Positions 28,881 to 38,026 of a stretch of DNA of 51,559 bases are shown here, in pieces; positions within the stretch are counted from its first letter, which is position 1, and every line of letters starts with the position of its first letter. This DNA is from Candidatus Aminicenantota bacterium. GTDB lineage: Bacteria > Acidobacteriota > Aminicenantia > UBA2199. The notes under the pieces were generated by a model that was not told where the DNA came from, did no database searches, and saw only the letters and a program-made list of their open reading frames with translations. The stretch is taken from positions 1 to 51,559 of the forward strand of contig JAFGST010000010.1 in the NCBI GenBank assembly GCA_016934475.1, read 5' to 3'. The translations under genes and the position numbers were made by a program.

Positions 28881-30647
28881 TCAGTCCTTGACGATGGCGT
28901 TGAAATTGCAGGTCTCGAAACACTTACCGCATTTGATGCATGCGGCCGGGTCAATACGGTGCGGCTGTTTCTTCCCTCCCTGGATCGCCCCGACCGGGCA
29001 GACCCTGGCGCACAGGGTGCATCCCGTGCATTTGTCCTCCAGGATGAAGAAGGTCAGCAGCGGGCCGCAGCTGTGGGCCGGGCATTTCTTCTGGCGGATG
29101 TGGATCTCGTATTCGTCGCGAAAGTACTTCAGCGTGGTCAAGACCGGATTGGGCGCGGTCTGCCCCAGGCCGCAGATGGTGTTGCTGCGGATCTTCTCGG
29201 CCAGGTCCTCCAGAAGCTCGATGTCGCCCTCCCGGCCGCGGCCGTCGGTGATGCGCTCCAGGATCTCCAGCATGCGCTTCGTGCCGATGCGGCAAAAGGT
29301 GCATTTGCCGCAGCTCTCGTCCTGGGTGAAGCGCAGGAAGAACTTGGCCATCTCCACCATGCAGGTCGTCTCGTCCATGACCACCATGCCGCCTGAGCCC
29401 ATGATGGCCCCGGTCTTGTTGATCTGCTGGTAGTCAATCTGCAGATCGCCCATGCTTGCCGGGATGCAGCCGCCTGAGGGACCGCCCATCTGCACGGCCT
29501 TGAACTTCTTGCCGTCGCGGATGCCGCCGCCGATGTCGTAAATAATCTCCTTGATCGTGATCCCCATGGGCACTTCCACCAAGCCTCCGCGGGCGATCTT
29601 GCCGGCCAGGGCGAACACCTTGGTGCCCTTGCTGTTCTCGGTGCCCAGGGCGGCGAAGGCCGGGGCCCCGTTGGCGATGATCCAGGGAACGTTGGCATAG
29701 GTCTCGACGTTGTTGATGTTGGTCGGCTTGCCCCACAGGCCGCGCTGGGCGGGGAAAGGCGGGCGAAAGCGCGGCATGCCGCGCTGGCCCTCGATGGAGG
29801 CGATCAGGGCGGTCTCCTCGCCGCAGACAAAGGCTCCGGCTCCCTCCTTGATGTGGATCTTCAGGTTCATCGTGGAGCCGAAGATGCTCTTTCCCAGGAA
29901 TCCCCTCTTGCCGGCTTCTCGGATCGAGTGCCGCAGGCGGCGGACGGCCATGGGGTATTCGGCGCGGACGTAGATATAGGCCTCATCGGCCCCGCAGGCA
30001 TAGGCGCTGATCATCATTCCTTCCAGCACCGAGTGCGGATCGCCCTCCAGGGTGCTGCGGTCCATGAAGGCCCCCGGGTCGCCTTCGTCGGCGTTGCAGA
30101 TGATGTATTTCTTGTCGCCGGCCGCCTGGCGGCAGAAGCGCCATTTCAGGCCGGTCAGAAAGCCGGCGCCGCCGCGGCCGCGCAGGCCCGATTGCAGGAT
30201 GATCTCGGTGACCTCTTCGGGAGTGTATAGCTCCAGGGCCTTGCGGATGGATCCGTAGCCGCCACGGGCGATGTACTCGTCGATGGAGTCGGGATCGATG
30301 ACGCCGCAATTGCGCAGGACGATCCGTTTCTGCTTGGCGAAGAACGTATCCTCCTTCTCCTTGTCCAGGCCGCGGACGATCCATTCGGCGACGGGCTTGT
30401 CCTGCAGCACCTGCTCGTCCAGGATCCGCTTCACTTTGTCGGGCGTGACGTTCCCGTACATGGTTTCGCGCCCGTCCTCATCGATGACCTCGAGCAGGAC
30501 TTCCTGATAGCAGTTTCCCTTGCAGCCGGTCTCCATCAGCCGCACCGGGATCTTCTCCTTGGCGATCTCGCTCTTCAGGGCGGCCAGCACCTTCTCCCCG
30601 CCCGCCGAGACGCCGCAGGTGCCTAGGCCGATTTTTATGGTTTTCAT
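28881..30647 (-). CDS. NuoF/HydB-like flavoprotein subunit with C-terminal 2x[4Fe-4S]
   Basis: GLRGRGGAGFLTGLKW, CNADEGDPGAFMDR, ESCGKCTFCRIGTKRM, C-terminal CTGCTLCARVCPVGAI and CIKCGKCFETCNFNAI; N-terminal thioredoxin-like Fe-S region. Confidence 0.93.
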   Translation of the reverse strand: MKTIKIGLGTCGVSAGGEKVLAALKSEIAKEKIPVRLMETGCKGNCYQEVLLEVIDEDGRETMYGNVTPDKVKRILDEQVLQDKPVAEWIVRGLDKEKEDTFFAKQKRIVLRNCGVIDPDSIDEYIARGGYGSIRKALELYTPEEVTEIILQSGLRGRGGAGFLTGLKWRFCRQAAGDKKYIICNADEGDPGAFMDRSTLEGDPHSVLEGMMISAYACGADEAYIYVRAEYPMAVRRLRHSIREAGKRGFLGKSIFGSTMNLKIHIKEGAGAFVCGEETALIASIEGQRGMPRFRPPFPAQRGLWGKPTNINNVETYANVPWIIANGAPAFAALGTENSKGTKVFALAGKIARGGLVEVPMGITIKEIIYDIGGGIRDGKKFKAVQMGGPSGGCIPASMGDLQIDYQQINKTGAIMGSGGMVVMDETTCMVEMAKFFLRFTQDESCGKCTFCRIGTKRMLEILERITDGRGREGDIELLEDLAEKIRSNTICGLGQTAPNPVLTTLKYFRDEYEIHIRQKKCPAHSCGPLLTFFILEDKCTGCTLCARVCPVGAIQGGKKQPHRIDPAACIKCGKCFETCNFNAIVKD

Positions 30648-30668
30648 TGCGATTCTCCTTGCACGGAT

Positions 30669-31187
30669 TCAGTCGGTCTGGGCGTGCTCGGCTTTCGTCT
30701 TGTATTCCTTCAATAGTTGCTGGACTTTCTTGGGCGTCAGGCGCCCGTAGGTTTCGTCATTGATGGTGATGACCGGGGATAGGGAGCAGCAGCCGAGGCA
30801 AGCCACCTTCTGCAGGGTGAACAGCCCGTCCTCGGTTGTGTCGCCCCCGCTGATCTGCAGCTCGTCCTCGATGACGCCGGCGATCCGTTCCGAGCCGTTG
30901 ACGTGGCAGGCGGTGCCGTCGCAGACCTTGATCAGGTATTTTCCCAGCGGCTTGAGGCGGAACTGGGAGTAGAACGTGATCACGCCGTAGATGTCGGCCG
31001 CCGGCAGGCCGACGATCTCGCTGATCTGATCGATGGCCGATTCGGGGATGAATCCGTAGGTGTCCTGGGCGGCTTGCAGCAGGGGGATCAGGGCGCCCCT
31101 TTCCCCCTCGTAGCTCCACAATTCGACCTTGAAACCGGCAAGGCCGTTCCGTTTCCTTGGGGCATTCAGCTCTTCATTGGCTTTCAT
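30669..31187 (-). CDS. NuoE-like [2Fe-2S] subunit
   Basis: LIPLLQAAQDTYGFIPESAIDQIS, VCDGTACHVNGSE, VACLGCCSLSPVITINDETYG. Confidence 0.93.
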   Translation of the reverse strand: MKANEELNAPRKRNGLAGFKVELWSYEGERGALIPLLQAAQDTYGFIPESAIDQISEIVGLPAADIYGVITFYSQFRLKPLGKYLIKVCDGTACHVNGSERIAGVIEDELQISGGDTTEDGLFTLQKVACLGCCSLSPVITINDETYGRLTPKKVQQLLKEYKTKAEHAQTD

Positions 31188-31211
31188 GCCCCCATTATCT
31201 TACATTTTGCC

Positions 31212-32222
31212 TTACATTTCAAACAGCTTGATGATCGGGGTCTCCTTGATGCGCAGCACGCCGTCGAGGGGCTTGATCTTGGACTGGATGACGCGATCGA
31301 TCTCGGCGAAGCTGGCTCCCTGCATCAGCAGAACCATATCGTACTTGCCATGAAGGCAGTCGCTGGAGACGACGTGGTCGTTCATGTACAGGGTGGGATA
31401 GATGGTTTCCAGCTTGTCTTTGTCGATCTCCAGGAAGACGTAGGAGGAGGCGCTTTTCCAGAAATTGGCGTTGTTGACAGCCTCCGGGTTCCCCTTTTCC
31501 CGACCCAGGGCCTTGTCGACGGTGCCGATGATGTTGCCGACGCTCTCGGGGAGGTGCGGCGACTCGACCGGCAGGAAGACGACTTCCCGCACGCCGGGGA
31601 GCTTGTGGATCTTGTTCTCCACCAAGGCCTGGATGTCGGACAGGGTTTCCGCCTGCAGCAGCAAGCCCAGGTCATGATCGCCCTTGAGGGCATCGCAGTA
31701 CAGCACGTTGTCCATGAAATACAATTCTTGATAGATATCGGTCAGGTTGGCTTCAGAAGCAAAATTCAGCAGGGCGTAGGCGCTGACCGCCTTCTTCTCG
31801 CCGGGGATCTCCTGCTCCATCTCCTGGGGTGCGTCAGCCGGGGTTTTCAGGGGGAGGTCGTTCAGGATGTTGGCCAGCTCTTCGGCGGTGAAAGGCTTCT
31901 CCAGATAGGCGTCGGCTTTCTGCGAGCGGGCGTCGGCTTCGGTCGCGTCGCTTCCGTAGCCGGTGATGACCACCACGGGCAACTCGGGATAGTTGAATTT
32001 GATCACCTTGAGCAACTTGAGACCGTCGATGTCGGGTAGGCGCACGTCGACCACCACATAATTGAGATCTTTTTGCTTTTGCTTGAACGCTTCCAGTGTT
32101 TTCAGGCCGCACATTCCGCTTTCGCAGGACTCGGTCTCAAACCCCTTTTGCAGCAAGCCCAGGGCCAGGCTCCGCTGCAGCGAAGATTCGTCGTCGATCA
32201 ACAGGATCTTTTTTTCTTTCAT
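31212..32222 (-). CDS. Response regulator: REC domain + two Lrp/AsnC ligand-binding-like repeats, no recognised DNA-binding domain
   Basis: KILLIDDESSLQRSL, YVVVDVRLPDIDG, VVVITGYG, EKPFT; then two similar segments LYFMDNVLYCDALKGDHDLGLLLQAETLSDIQALVENKIHKLPGV and LYMNDHVVSSDCLHGKYDMVLLMQGASFAEIDRVIQSKIKPLDGV. Confidence 0.85.
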   Translation of the reverse strand: MKEKKILLIDDESSLQRSLALGLLQKGFETESCESGMCGLKTLEAFKQKQKDLNYVVVDVRLPDIDGLKLLKVIKFNYPELPVVVITGYGSDATEADARSQKADAYLEKPFTAEELANILNDLPLKTPADAPQEMEQEIPGEKKAVSAYALLNFASEANLTDIYQELYFMDNVLYCDALKGDHDLGLLLQAETLSDIQALVENKIHKLPGVREVVFLPVESPHLPESVGNIIGTVDKALGREKGNPEAVNNANFWKSASSYVFLEIDKDKLETIYPTLYMNDHVVSSDCLHGKYDMVLLMQGASFAEIDRVIQSKIKPLDGVLRIKETPIIKLFEM

Positions 32223-32416
32223 CTTTATGCTCCTTAGTTCTTTAATTTCAGGGGCTTTCGCTTCCCTGTAAAACAATAAGCAAGAGGGATGCCAAATCGG
32301 AAAAGCCAATATTTACTGTGGTTCTTGCTTGTTCAACGCTTTCCCCATGGGAGCGTTTTGCTTCGATATTTTACAGTTTTTAGGCAAAAGTGCCATCCAG
32401 TCAGGGCTTTTTGACT

Positions 32417-32433
32417 TGTTAAATTATTTTACA
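32417..32433. promoter_or_regulatory. Imperfect dyad TGTTAAA-TTA-TTTTACA in the divergent intergenic region
   Basis: Read directly inside the AT-rich 411-bp gap between the two redox operons; 6 of 7 arm positions pair. Confidence 0.3.
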
Positions 32434-32633
32434 CTTTACGAATGGCCAGAATCCCTTATCCAGTAAGACTTTTACGCTGCTAAAATATTTGCTGTATATT
32501 TTTTTGCTTGATTCTATTAGAATTGCATTTCAAAGGAGGGCGTTCTGGGCGGTTCATCTCCTTTTTCTCATGCAGATCGGCTTGAAATCGGGCGAGTTCT
32601 TTGCTACTTTAGGAGTCCGTGGAGGAAACGCCC

Positions 32634-33461
32634 ATGAACAAGGTCGTAGCCAAGGAATTCCTTTCGGACAACGTGGCCAGATTGGTCATCGAGGTCCCAC
32701 TCATCGCGAAGAAGCAGAAGCCGGGCCAGTTCGTCATTGTGCGCACCGACGATCGGGGGGAGCGTATTCCTCTGACGATCGCTGACGCCGACAAGGAGAA
32801 CGGGACCATCACCCTCATCGTCCAGAGGGTCGGTACCTCCTCGCACAAGATCTGCGATCTGAACGCCGGGGACGCGCTGCTGGATGTCTCCGGTCCCCTG
32901 GGTCGCCCCACGCATGTCGAGAAAGTGGGAACCGTGCTGGCCTGTGGCGGCGGCGTGGGCATTGCCCCTCTCTATCCAATCGCCAGGGCGTTCAAGGAGG
33001 CCGGCAACAGGCTCGTCACGGTGCTGGGTGCCCGCAGCCGAGATCTGCTGATCCTGGAAAAGGAGATGGCCGTGTTCGCCGATGAGCTGGTCGTCATGAC
33101 CGATGACGGCTCCTATGGCAAGAAGGGGCTGATTACGGCCGGCATCGAGGAAGTGCTGGTGCGCGAGCCCGTCCACCTGGTGGTGACCATCGGGCCGGCG
33201 GTGATGATGAAATTCGTCGCCCTGCTCACCAAGAAGCACAACGTCCCGACCATCGCCAGCCTGAACACAATCATGGTGGACGGGACCGGGATGTGCGGCG
33301 CCTGCCGGGTCACGGTCGGAGGAAGGACCCGCTTCGTCTGCGTCGACGGTCCCGAGTTTGATGCCCACGAGATAGACTACGACGAGATGATCAAGAGGCT
33401 GAACACCTATCAAAGGGAAGAACGCCTTTCCTATGACGCATTCCGGAAAACATCGCCCTGA
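32634..33461 (+). CDS. nfnA: NfnA-like ferredoxin-NADP reductase / sulfide dehydrogenase small-subunit family
   Basis: MNKVVAKEFLSDNVARLVIEVPLIAKKQKPGQFVIVR, CGGGVGIAPLYPIA, C-terminal MVDGTGMCGACRVTVGGRTRFVCVDGPEFDAHEID ([2Fe-2S] Cys set). Confidence 0.9.
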   Translation: MNKVVAKEFLSDNVARLVIEVPLIAKKQKPGQFVIVRTDDRGERIPLTIADADKENGTITLIVQRVGTSSHKICDLNAGDALLDVSGPLGRPTHVEKVGTVLACGGGVGIAPLYPIARAFKEAGNRLVTVLGARSRDLLILEKEMAVFADELVVMTDDGSYGKKGLITAGIEEVLVREPVHLVVTIGPAVMMKFVALLTKKHNVPTIASLNTIMVDGTGMCGACRVTVGGRTRFVCVDGPEFDAHEIDYDEMIKRLNTYQREERLSYDAFRKTSP

Positions 33462-33473
33462 AGGAGATCCATC

Positions 33474-34961
33474 ATGCCGGTTGATCTGCAGGAATTGAGC
33501 GCCGACAGGAACCAGGAGTGGAGAAACGAGCTGCGAAGCAAGTTGAGCGCCAAGGAGCGGAGCGCCTTGCCCCGCGTCCGCATGCCCGAGCTGGATCCCG
33601 GGCAGAGAAAAAAGGGCTTCGAGGAGGTCAACACCGGATTGAGCGCCGAGATGGCCGTCCAGGAGGCACGACGATGCCTGGACTGCGCCTCGCCCACGTG
33701 CATTTCCGGTTGCCCGGTGAACATCAATATCCCGGGATTCATCAAACTGATCGAAAAGGGGGATTTCCCGGCGGCGGCCAGGAAATTGAAGGAGACCAAC
33801 GCCCTGCCGGCCGTTTGCGGCCGGGTTTGTCCCCAGGAGATCCAGTGCGAGGCCAATTGCGTCTACCAGAGGATGAAAAAGCCGCCGGTGGCCATCGGCT
33901 ACCTGGAGAGGTTCGCCTCGGACTGCGAACGCCTTTCGGGAAACATCGCCATCCCGGCGATCGCCAGAGCGATCCCGCTGCAGGTCGCCGCCATCGGCTC
34001 CGGGCCGGCCAGCTTGACCTTCGCCGGCCTGATGGCCAAGCTGGGCTACCGCGTGACCGTCTTCGAGGCCCTGCATGAGCTGGCCGGGGTGCTGAGCTAC
34101 GGCATCCCGGAATTCCGCCTGCCCAAGAGCATCGTACGCTCGGAGATCGCCTATCTGGAGGCTATCGGCGTGGTCTTCGAAAGGAACGTGGTCGTCGGCA
34201 AGACCTTGACATTCGATGACATGAAAGGACAGGGATTCCGGGGATTCTTTATCGGCAGCGGCGCCGGTCTGCCGAAGTTCATGCACATCCCCGGCGAGAA
34301 TTCCATCGGCATCTACTCCTCCAACGAATACCTCACCCGCGTCAACCTGATGAAGGCCTACCAATTCCCCCGCTTCGACACGCCGATCGTCAGCGGCAGG
34401 CAGGTGGCGGTCATCGGCGGGGGCAACACGGCCATGGATTCGGTGCGCACGGCCGTCCGCCTGGGCGCCGAGAGGGCGATGATCGTTTATCGCCGCTCCG
34501 AGCAGGAAATGCCGGCCCGCATCGAGGAGGTGCACCATGCCAAGGAGGAAGGGGTCGAGTTCCTGACCCTGACCAATCCCGTCGCCTACCTCGCCGACGA
34601 GAACGGGCGGGTGAAGCAGATGCGGGTGCAGAAGATGGAGCTGGGAGCCCCCGACGATTCGGGGAGACGGCGGCCTGTGGTCATCGCCGGGTCCGAGTAC
34701 GCAATCGACGTGGACACGGTGGTCGTCGGCGTCGGCACCGATCCCAATCCCCTCATCCCGCAAACGGTCGGCGGTCTCGAGGTCACCAAGTGGGGGACCA
34801 TCGTGGTCAACGAAGAGACCATGCAGACCGCCGTGCCGGAGATATTCGCCGGCGGTGACATCGTCCGCGGCGGCGCGACCGTCATCCTGGCCATGGGCGA
34901 CGGGAAAAAGGCGGCCGAGTCCATGCACGCCTACCTGCAGCGTGGAACGAGCGCGACATGA
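33474..34961 (+). CDS. nfnB: NfnB-like NADPH-dependent glutamate-synthase-family flavoprotein
   Basis: CLDCASPTCISGCPVNINIPGF, CGRVCPQEIQCEANCV, GSGPASLTFAG, VIGGGNTAMDSVRTAVRLGAERAMIVYRRSEQEMPAR, IFAGGDIVRGGATVILAMGDGKKAA. Confidence 0.92.
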   Translation: MPVDLQELSADRNQEWRNELRSKLSAKERSALPRVRMPELDPGQRKKGFEEVNTGLSAEMAVQEARRCLDCASPTCISGCPVNINIPGFIKLIEKGDFPAAARKLKETNALPAVCGRVCPQEIQCEANCVYQRMKKPPVAIGYLERFASDCERLSGNIAIPAIARAIPLQVAAIGSGPASLTFAGLMAKLGYRVTVFEALHELAGVLSYGIPEFRLPKSIVRSEIAYLEAIGVVFERNVVVGKTLTFDDMKGQGFRGFFIGSGAGLPKFMHIPGENSIGIYSSNEYLTRVNLMKAYQFPRFDTPIVSGRQVAVIGGGNTAMDSVRTAVRLGAERAMIVYRRSEQEMPARIEEVHHAKEEGVEFLTLTNPVAYLADENGRVKQMRVQKMELGAPDDSGRRRPVVIAGSEYAIDVDTVVVGVGTDPNPLIPQTVGGLEVTKWGTIVVNEETMQTAVPEIFAGGDIVRGGATVILAMGDGKKAAESMHAYLQRGTSAT

Positions 34962-34982
34962 CGCCGGGGAAGCGGCCCGGGC

Positions 34983-35753
34983 TCAGTCCCGCGCCTTCCC
35001 ACCCGTTTGCGCCGGTCCGTAATCGACGCGCACCAGGGTCAATCCCTTGGCCGGCGCCGTCTGCCCCGCCCGGCGACGGTCCTTGGAGGCGAAGATAACC
35101 GGGATGTCGTCTGCGGCGATCTTCCCCCGGCCGACGTCAATCAGCGTGCCGATCATGTTGCGCACCATGTAGCGCAGGAAGCTCTTGCCGCGAACGGTGA
35201 AAGTGATCTCCTCGTTCCGGAACCGCATCCTGAACTCGTCGATCTCGCGAACCTTCTTTTTCGCGGGTTCATCGGAGGAGAAGGAGGTGAAGTCCTTCGT
35301 GCCGATGAAATGGCGCGCGGCCCGGCGCATGGCCTTGAGGTCGAGGGGATAGGGAAGGTGCAGGGCGAAGCGCTGGCTGAACGGCGACTGCACCTGGCCC
35401 GTGAATACGCGGTAGACATAGGTCTTGGCGACGGCCCCGAAACGGGCGTTGAACGCCTTGTCCGCCAGTTCGCACTCCATGATGCGGATGTCCCTGGGCA
35501 GGAGCGAGTTCATCGCCCGGCGCAGCGATTCGGGCTCGATGGCGATCGGCAGATGGAAATTGGCGGTCAGGCCGCTGGAATGCACTCCGGCGTCGGTCCG
35601 AGAGCTCCCGGTGACCAGGACCTGCTTCTTGGCGATGATTTTCAGCACCCGGACCAGTTCGCCCTGGATGGTCCGGTACTCGGGTGCCTGGCACTGCCAG
35701 CCGAAGTATTCGCTGCCGTCGAAATGCACGACCACGCGGTAGTTGCTGCTCAT
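34983..35753 (-). CDS. truA: tRNA pseudouridine synthase A
   Basis: VVVHFDGSEYFGWQCQAPEYRTIQGEL, GSSRTDAGVHSSG, GKSFLRYMVRNMIGTLIDVGRGK. Confidence 0.94.
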   Translation of the reverse strand: MSSNYRVVVHFDGSEYFGWQCQAPEYRTIQGELVRVLKIIAKKQVLVTGSSRTDAGVHSSGLTANFHLPIAIEPESLRRAMNSLLPRDIRIMECELADKAFNARFGAVAKTYVYRVFTGQVQSPFSQRFALHLPYPLDLKAMRRAARHFIGTKDFTSFSSDEPAKKKVREIDEFRMRFRNEEITFTVRGKSFLRYMVRNMIGTLIDVGRGKIAADDIPVIFASKDRRRAGQTAPAKGLTLVRVDYGPAQTGGKARD

Positions 35754-35769
35754 GGCGACCCTGGGCGGC

Positions 35770-36258
35770 CTATTTCCCCTGGCAAAAGAAGTCGCCGATC
35801 AGGCGCATGGCCTCCTGGGGCGTCTTCACGGCGATGACCCCGGGAATGTCCCAGGTCTGGATGCCGAAGACCTTTTTGCCGAAGACTTGGGCATAGGCGA
35901 TCTCGGAAAGGGTCCCGTAGGAGCCGTCGACCGCCACCAGGACGTCGGCATTCAGCACCACCAGCGCGTTGCGCAGGTACCCCAACCCGGTGGGGACGGC
36001 GATGTCGGTGAAGGAATTGGCTTCCTGGGCCGCTTTTCCCGGCAGGATGCCGATGACCCACCCTCCAGCGGCCTTGGCCCCCCTGGCCGAGGCCTCCATC
36101 ACCCCTTTCAGTCCGCCATTGACCAGGATATAGCCGTTTTCGGCGACCAGACGCCCCATATCCTCAGCGGTCCGCAGATGCTCGGGAGAGGGGGCGCTGC
36201 CGCCGATGAGGCCAACCCGCTTTTTTGCCGACAATCCGCCTTCAGGTCGGAGTTTCAA
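35770..36258 (-). CDS. LOG/TIGR00725-type nucleotide-binding Rossmann protein
   Basis: VGLIGGSAPSPEH, ILVNGGLKGVMEASARGAKAAGGWVIGILPG, VAVDGSYGTLSEIAYA. Confidence 0.85.
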   Translation of the reverse strand: MKLRPEGGLSAKKRVGLIGGSAPSPEHLRTAEDMGRLVAENGYILVNGGLKGVMEASARGAKAAGGWVIGILPGKAAQEANSFTDIAVPTGLGYLRNALVVLNADVLVAVDGSYGTLSEIAYAQVFGKKVFGIQTWDIPGVIAVKTPQEAMRLIGDFFCQGK

Positions 36259-36272
36259 GCGGGGATCCCCTC

Positions 36273-36464
36273 TCAGACGGCTTTCTTGATCCTGCCGGAA
36301 CGGATGCAGGCGGTGCAGACCCTAAGGGATTTGGTCTTGCCGTCGACCACCACCTTGACCTTCTGCAAATTGGGCTCCCAGCGGCGGTTGGTGATCTTGT
36401 GGGAGTGGCTGACATTGTGGCCGTAAGTGGGTTTTTTCCCGCATATATCGCAGATTTTGGCCAT
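36273..36464 (-). CDS. rpmB: 50S ribosomal protein L28
   Basis: MAKICDICGKKPTYGHNVSHSHKITNRRWEPNLQKVKV...LRVCTACIRSGRIKKA. Confidence 0.95.
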   Translation of the reverse strand: MAKICDICGKKPTYGHNVSHSHKITNRRWEPNLQKVKVVVDGKTKSLRVCTACIRSGRIKKAV

Positions 36465-36574
36465 GGGTGACTCCTCCTTTTTCTCTGAAGTCCTTATTTT
36501 ACACTTTTCCGGCGCGGAATGCAATCATTGAAAACCGCCCCTTTCCGTGCTACGATCGGGAGGCGAGGTCGATA

Positions 36575-38026
36575 ATGAAAAAACTCCTTGTGACGGCCGT
36601 TCTGTTCCTGTGGTTCGGCATGATCTTCGCCGCTCACGTTCCGTTCGCCGACGCCAAACAGGTCGCCCAGAATTGGGTGCAAATCCTGGCAGACGAATTC
36701 AGGGACCGGGTCACGCTGGCCGGCGGTGAATCGCTGCGGCGCCAGGGAGTTGTCGTCGGCCATGTCTTCCACCTGGCGCCTTCCGGCTTCGTGCTGGTCG
36801 CCGCCGAGGATTATCTCCCGCCGGTCAAGCTGTACTCGCTGAAGAACGAATTCGGCCGCGAGGGGCGGACGTTCGAGGAACAGATCATCGGGAACCTGCA
36901 GGCCCTGATCGCCAAGGTGAATGCCGGGACCCTGGACCCCGAAAAGTATTTTCTGGGAGTCAACCGGGACAATTTCGCCTGGCTGAAGAAGGAGCGGCCG
37001 TTGCCGCGGGCGCTGATGAGCGTGACCCCGGTTCAGGACGCCGCCCCCCTGCTGCGCACGGCCTGGAACCAGGGGGACCCCTACAACGCCCTATGCCCGG
37101 AGATCAACGGCCGCAAGCCTCCGTGCGGCTGCGTGGCCACGGCCTTCGCTCAGATATTCCACTATTTCCAGTACCCGGCGACGGGGCGGGGATCGCACAG
37201 CTACCAGTGGCGCGGGACATCCCTCACCACCCGCTTCGACCATCCATACCCCTGGGATCAGATGCTGCTCGACTACAACGAGACGCCCGGCAGCACGGAA
37301 CAGCGGAACGCCGTCGCCCGGCTGATGTTCGATCTCGGCGTGGCCTTCGAAATGGACTACAACCTGCGCGGCAGCGGCGCCTACCCCACCGACGCCCTGA
37401 CGGTCCTGCCGCTGTATTTCAAGTATTCCGATCGCATCAAGGCTATCGAGCGCAGCGGGGTCTCCAGCGATGAGCAGTGGTTCGCCATCGCCCGCCAGCA
37501 GCTGGACAACGGCCTGCCGCTGGCCTTCGCCATCTACAGCGAGGATGTCGGCCATGAGGTGGTCATCGACGGCTACCGTGTCTCCGGGGGCGCGACGAGC
37601 TTCCATATCAACATGGGCTGGGGGGGGGCGTACGACGCGTATTATTCCCTGAACAACATCATGGATTTCGATGTCAATGAATGGCAGATCTTCGTATATG
37701 ACATCTATCCGCCCGACTTCCTGGCCGTGCCGCCCCCGCAGAACACCGGCGGCGAGGCTTTTCTGAACGAAAGCCTGTTCTTTTCCCAGTATTTCTGCCG
37801 CATCCGTTGGGAAGCCGGTCCCGGCGGCGACGCCGAGCTGGGCAAATATGTGATTCTCCAGAGGGACGGCCAGGGGAACGTCTCCACGCTGGGGGAGGTC
37901 GAGCCCCGGGTCAAGGAATTCACCTTCCGCTGTGCCGATTATTCGGCCTGCAGCTACGCGGTGGTGGCGGTCGACCGCAGCGGCCGCCAATCGGTGGTGA
38001 AATATTTCCCGCTGCTCCTGCGCTAG
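36575..38026 (+). CDS. Secreted C10 family (streptopain-like) cysteine peptidase
   Basis: Signal peptide, SpeB-like prodomain (GHVFHLAPSGFVLVAAEDYLPPVKLYS), active-site Cys region PPCGCVATAFAQIFHYFQYP, His region GHEVVIDGYRV, NMGWGGAYDAYYSLNNI. Confidence 0.88.
   Translation: MKKLLVTAVLFLWFGMIFAAHVPFADAKQVAQNWVQILADEFRDRVTLAGGESLRRQGVVVGHVFHLAPSGFVLVAAEDYLPPVKLYSLKNEFGREGRTFEEQIIGNLQALIAKVNAGTLDPEKYFLGVNRDNFAWLKKERPLPRALMSVTPVQDAAPLLRTAWNQGDPYNALCPEINGRKPPCGCVATAFAQIFHYFQYPATGRGSHSYQWRGTSLTTRFDHPYPWDQMLLDYNETPGSTEQRNAVARLMFDLGVAFEMDYNLRGSGAYPTDALTVLPLYFKYSDRIKAIERSGVSSDEQWFAIARQQLDNGLPLAFAIYSEDVGHEVVIDGYRVSGGATSFHINMGWGGAYDAYYSLNNIMDFDVNEWQIFVYDIYPPDFLAVPPPQNTGGEAFLNESLFFSQYFCRIRWEAGPGGDAELGKYVILQRDGQGNVSTLGEVEPRVKEFTFRCADYSACSYAVVAVDRSGRQSVVKYFPLLLR

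Noticed and set aside
32385-32402. Sigma-54 -24/-12 promoter candidate (ggatGGcacttttGCc on the minus strand)
   Set aside because: GG to GC spacing is 7 nt instead of the required 10.
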